From contig NZ_CP042301.2 of the NCBI RefSeq assembly GCF_007922615.2, forward strand, positions 496,001 to 560,000: a stretch of DNA of 64,000 nt, written 5' to 3'. The position numbers and the translations under genes were made by a program. Source of the stretch: Nitratireductor mangrovi. Lineage in GTDB: Bacteria > Pseudomonadota > Alphaproteobacteria > Rhizobiales > Rhizobiaceae. How positions within the stretch are numbered: position 1 is the stretch's first letter; every line of letters starts with the position of its first letter. This document shows, one piece after another, positions 62,838 to 64,000 of this stretch. The notes beneath the pieces are model-generated. The model was given only the letters and a program-made list of their open reading frames with translations, was not told the DNA's origin and did no database searches.

Positions 62838-64000
62838 CCTCCGAACAGGCTGGCGGTGAAGGCCGCACGCTCCAGAAGCGTGCCTTCGCCGGAAATGTCG
62901 TCGAAAATCTTCAGGAAGCAGAAGAAGGCCATCACGTTGAGGCGCGGCCATACATGGTAGGCGAAAAAACCATCCTCCGGCTTTGCCTTGCGCCCGCGCC
63001 ATTGCGAGACGATGAGGCCGGCGGCGAGGACGGCGGTGTAGAAGATCGCCGACTGGAAGATCCAGATCACGTCGAGGATGTCGGCGGTCGCGAACACGTA
63101 GGTCTCGCGCATGAAATGGTAGAGGAAGTTGCCGAGCCCGGCCGCGCAGAAGGTCGCAAAGGCGATGCGCAGCTTGGTGTGGCCTTTGAAATAGCGCAGG
63201 AAGGCCGGGTAGAAGAACAGGTCGACCAGCAGTTCCTTGAAATAGAAGAAATAGCGGTTCCAGAACTCGGCCAGCGTGCGCGAGGCAAGCGGGTTGACCG
63301 TGTTGCGCGGAATGCGCCAGCCGCACATCCTGACCGTGGCAACGATGACGTGGCCCCAGACCGCGATGATCACCAGGTCGAGGAAATAGTTCGTGACAAC
63401 GATGGCCCAGTTGAGGCCGGTGCCGAGGCTGCGTTCGCCGGCATGGGCAAGCACGGCGTCGTGCAGCGGCACCAATGGCCCGGCCTCGTAAAGCACGGTT
63501 TCGGCGGCGAACAGCAGGCCGGAGAGGATGGCGGCCCAGACGGCGAGCTTGAGACCCTTGAGCCGGGTCGTGGCCAGTTCGTCCTCGTTGCGGGCGTCGA
63601 ACCTTGAGAGGTAGCCGAAGCTCTTGCCGATCGGGATCGCGCTGCCGCCCCAGAACGGCCGCATGAAGGAGGCGCGCGCCGCGACCGGCATCTGCGCCTT
63701 GCCCTTGAGGTCGATGGCGGCATAGGCGAGATACCAGAGGGACGAGATCGACACCCCGGTGAGGATCCACAAGAGCGCGTGGGCCGGCGTGCCGGGAGGC
63801 GCCCACATCGCCGCGGCTAGAAGGCCGAACCAGCCCAGGATCAGCGACAGGACCGGGCGCCGCGCCGCAGCGCTCTGCGGCCAGCGGCGCATTGTGGCGA
63901 GCACGGCGAAGGCGATGGCGAGGAAGGACAGGGCCACCGCCGGCAAAACCGCCGCGGCCGGAAGCGCCGACAGGGCGGGTGCCAGCTGGTCGGTGAGCGT
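62834..64000 (-). CDS. MBOAT-like membrane O-acyltransferase (5' end beyond window)
   Basis: At least 388 residues; the frame is open to the right edge, so the start lies outside (a TTG at 63946 is only the first start-like codon). Multiple helices and the segments LAEFWNRYFFYFKELLVDLF, PAFLRYFKGHTKLRIAFATF and GLGNFLYHFMRETYVF, with an invariant-type His in LYH, match the W/F-rich core of MBOAT proteins such as DltB/AlgI. These move acyl groups from a carrier across the membrane onto an extracytoplasmic acceptor. The acyl carrier protein follows with overlapping codons. Family assignment is by pattern and is moderately sure. Confidence 0.65.
   Translation of the reverse strand, partial: TLTDQLAPALSALPAAAVLPAVALSFLAIAFAVLATMRRWPQSAAARRPVLSLILGWFGLLAAAMWAPPGTPAHALLWILTGVSISSLWYLAYAAIDLKGKAQMPVAARASFMRPFWGGSAIPIGKSFGYLSRFDARNEDELATTRLKGLKLAVWAAILSGLLFAAETVLYEAGPLVPLHDAVLAHAGERSLGTGLNWAIVVTNYFLDLVIIAVWGHVIVATVRMCGWRIPRNTVNPLASRTLAEFWNRYFFYFKELLVDLFFYPAFLRYFKGHTKLRIAFATFCAAGLGNFLYHFMRETYVFATADILDVIWIFQSAIFYTAVLAAGLIVSQWRGRKAKPEDGFFAYHVWPRLNVMAFFCFLKIFDDISGEGTLLERAAFTASLFGG

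Overview
The window is high-GC chromosomal DNA from an alphaproteobacterium of the order Rhizobiales, most like Mesorhizobium and other Phyllobacteriaceae. The evidence is gene content and order: a feuP/feuQ-type two-component pair beside the cytochrome c maturation cluster ccmI-E-F-H (cycHJKL), then degP, a second two-component pair and glnE; a PAS-domain kinase beside pepN, as in the CbrA region of Sinorhizobium; several secreted or membrane protein families typical of Rhizobiales; and intergenic inverted repeats of the rhizobial mosaic type. No rRNA, tRNA, CRISPR array, transposase or integrase was found.

1-16.4 kb is conserved core on the + strand: the end of an unknown gene, a small membrane protein, a candidate FeuN, FeuP/FeuQ, a lipoprotein, the c-type cytochrome maturation operon, a hydrolase-OsmC fusion, the periplasmic protease DegP, a second response regulator/kinase pair translationally coupled to glnE (nitrogen control), and a four-EF-hand protein. 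16.4-21.5 kb (- strand) has a CbrA-like PAS kinase and aminopeptidase N. 21.7-37.4 kb is mixed metabolism and regulation: an orphan molybdenum hydroxylase large subunit, a DMT exporter, a thioesterase, a MAPEG protein, a uracil-DNA glycosylase, ETF-ubiquinone oxidoreductase with a striking palindrome upstream, a DUF922 putative protease, an exported RidA protein divergent from a TetR regulator, an endonuclease/exonuclease/phosphatase-fold protein, and LuxR and LysR regulators.

37.7-44.7 kb holds AMP nucleosidase, a GST, small exported proteins, the guanidinium exporter SugE/Gdx and the biotin-carboxylase subunit of methylcrotonyl-CoA carboxylase. Its carboxyltransferase partner lies at 54.7-56.3 kb on the same strand. 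The 10.7 kb between them is the accessory part of the window: a DHFR-like gene with an in-frame stop, a RIME-like inverted repeat, a PilZ protein, an AT-rich gene encoding a pentapeptide-repeat/DUF900-hydrolase fusion, paired palindromic repeats, an intact and a broken DUF2200 gene, and a 2.2 kb segment bounded by a 60-bp direct repeat of the carboxyltransferase 3' end. That segment carries an XRE-TPR regulator, a tiny membrane protein and gene fragments, and looks like the decayed remnant of an insertion.

56.4-64 kb has a HicAB-type toxin-antitoxin pair, a flavodoxin-fold reductase, two exported proteins including a V8-like serine protease, a three-gene metal-transport-like operon (MFS with histidine-rich tail, YqaA, NicO), and at the edge an acyl carrier protein coupled to an MBOAT-like membrane acyltransferase. 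Functions are inferred from sequence motifs and family knowledge; no database search was run.
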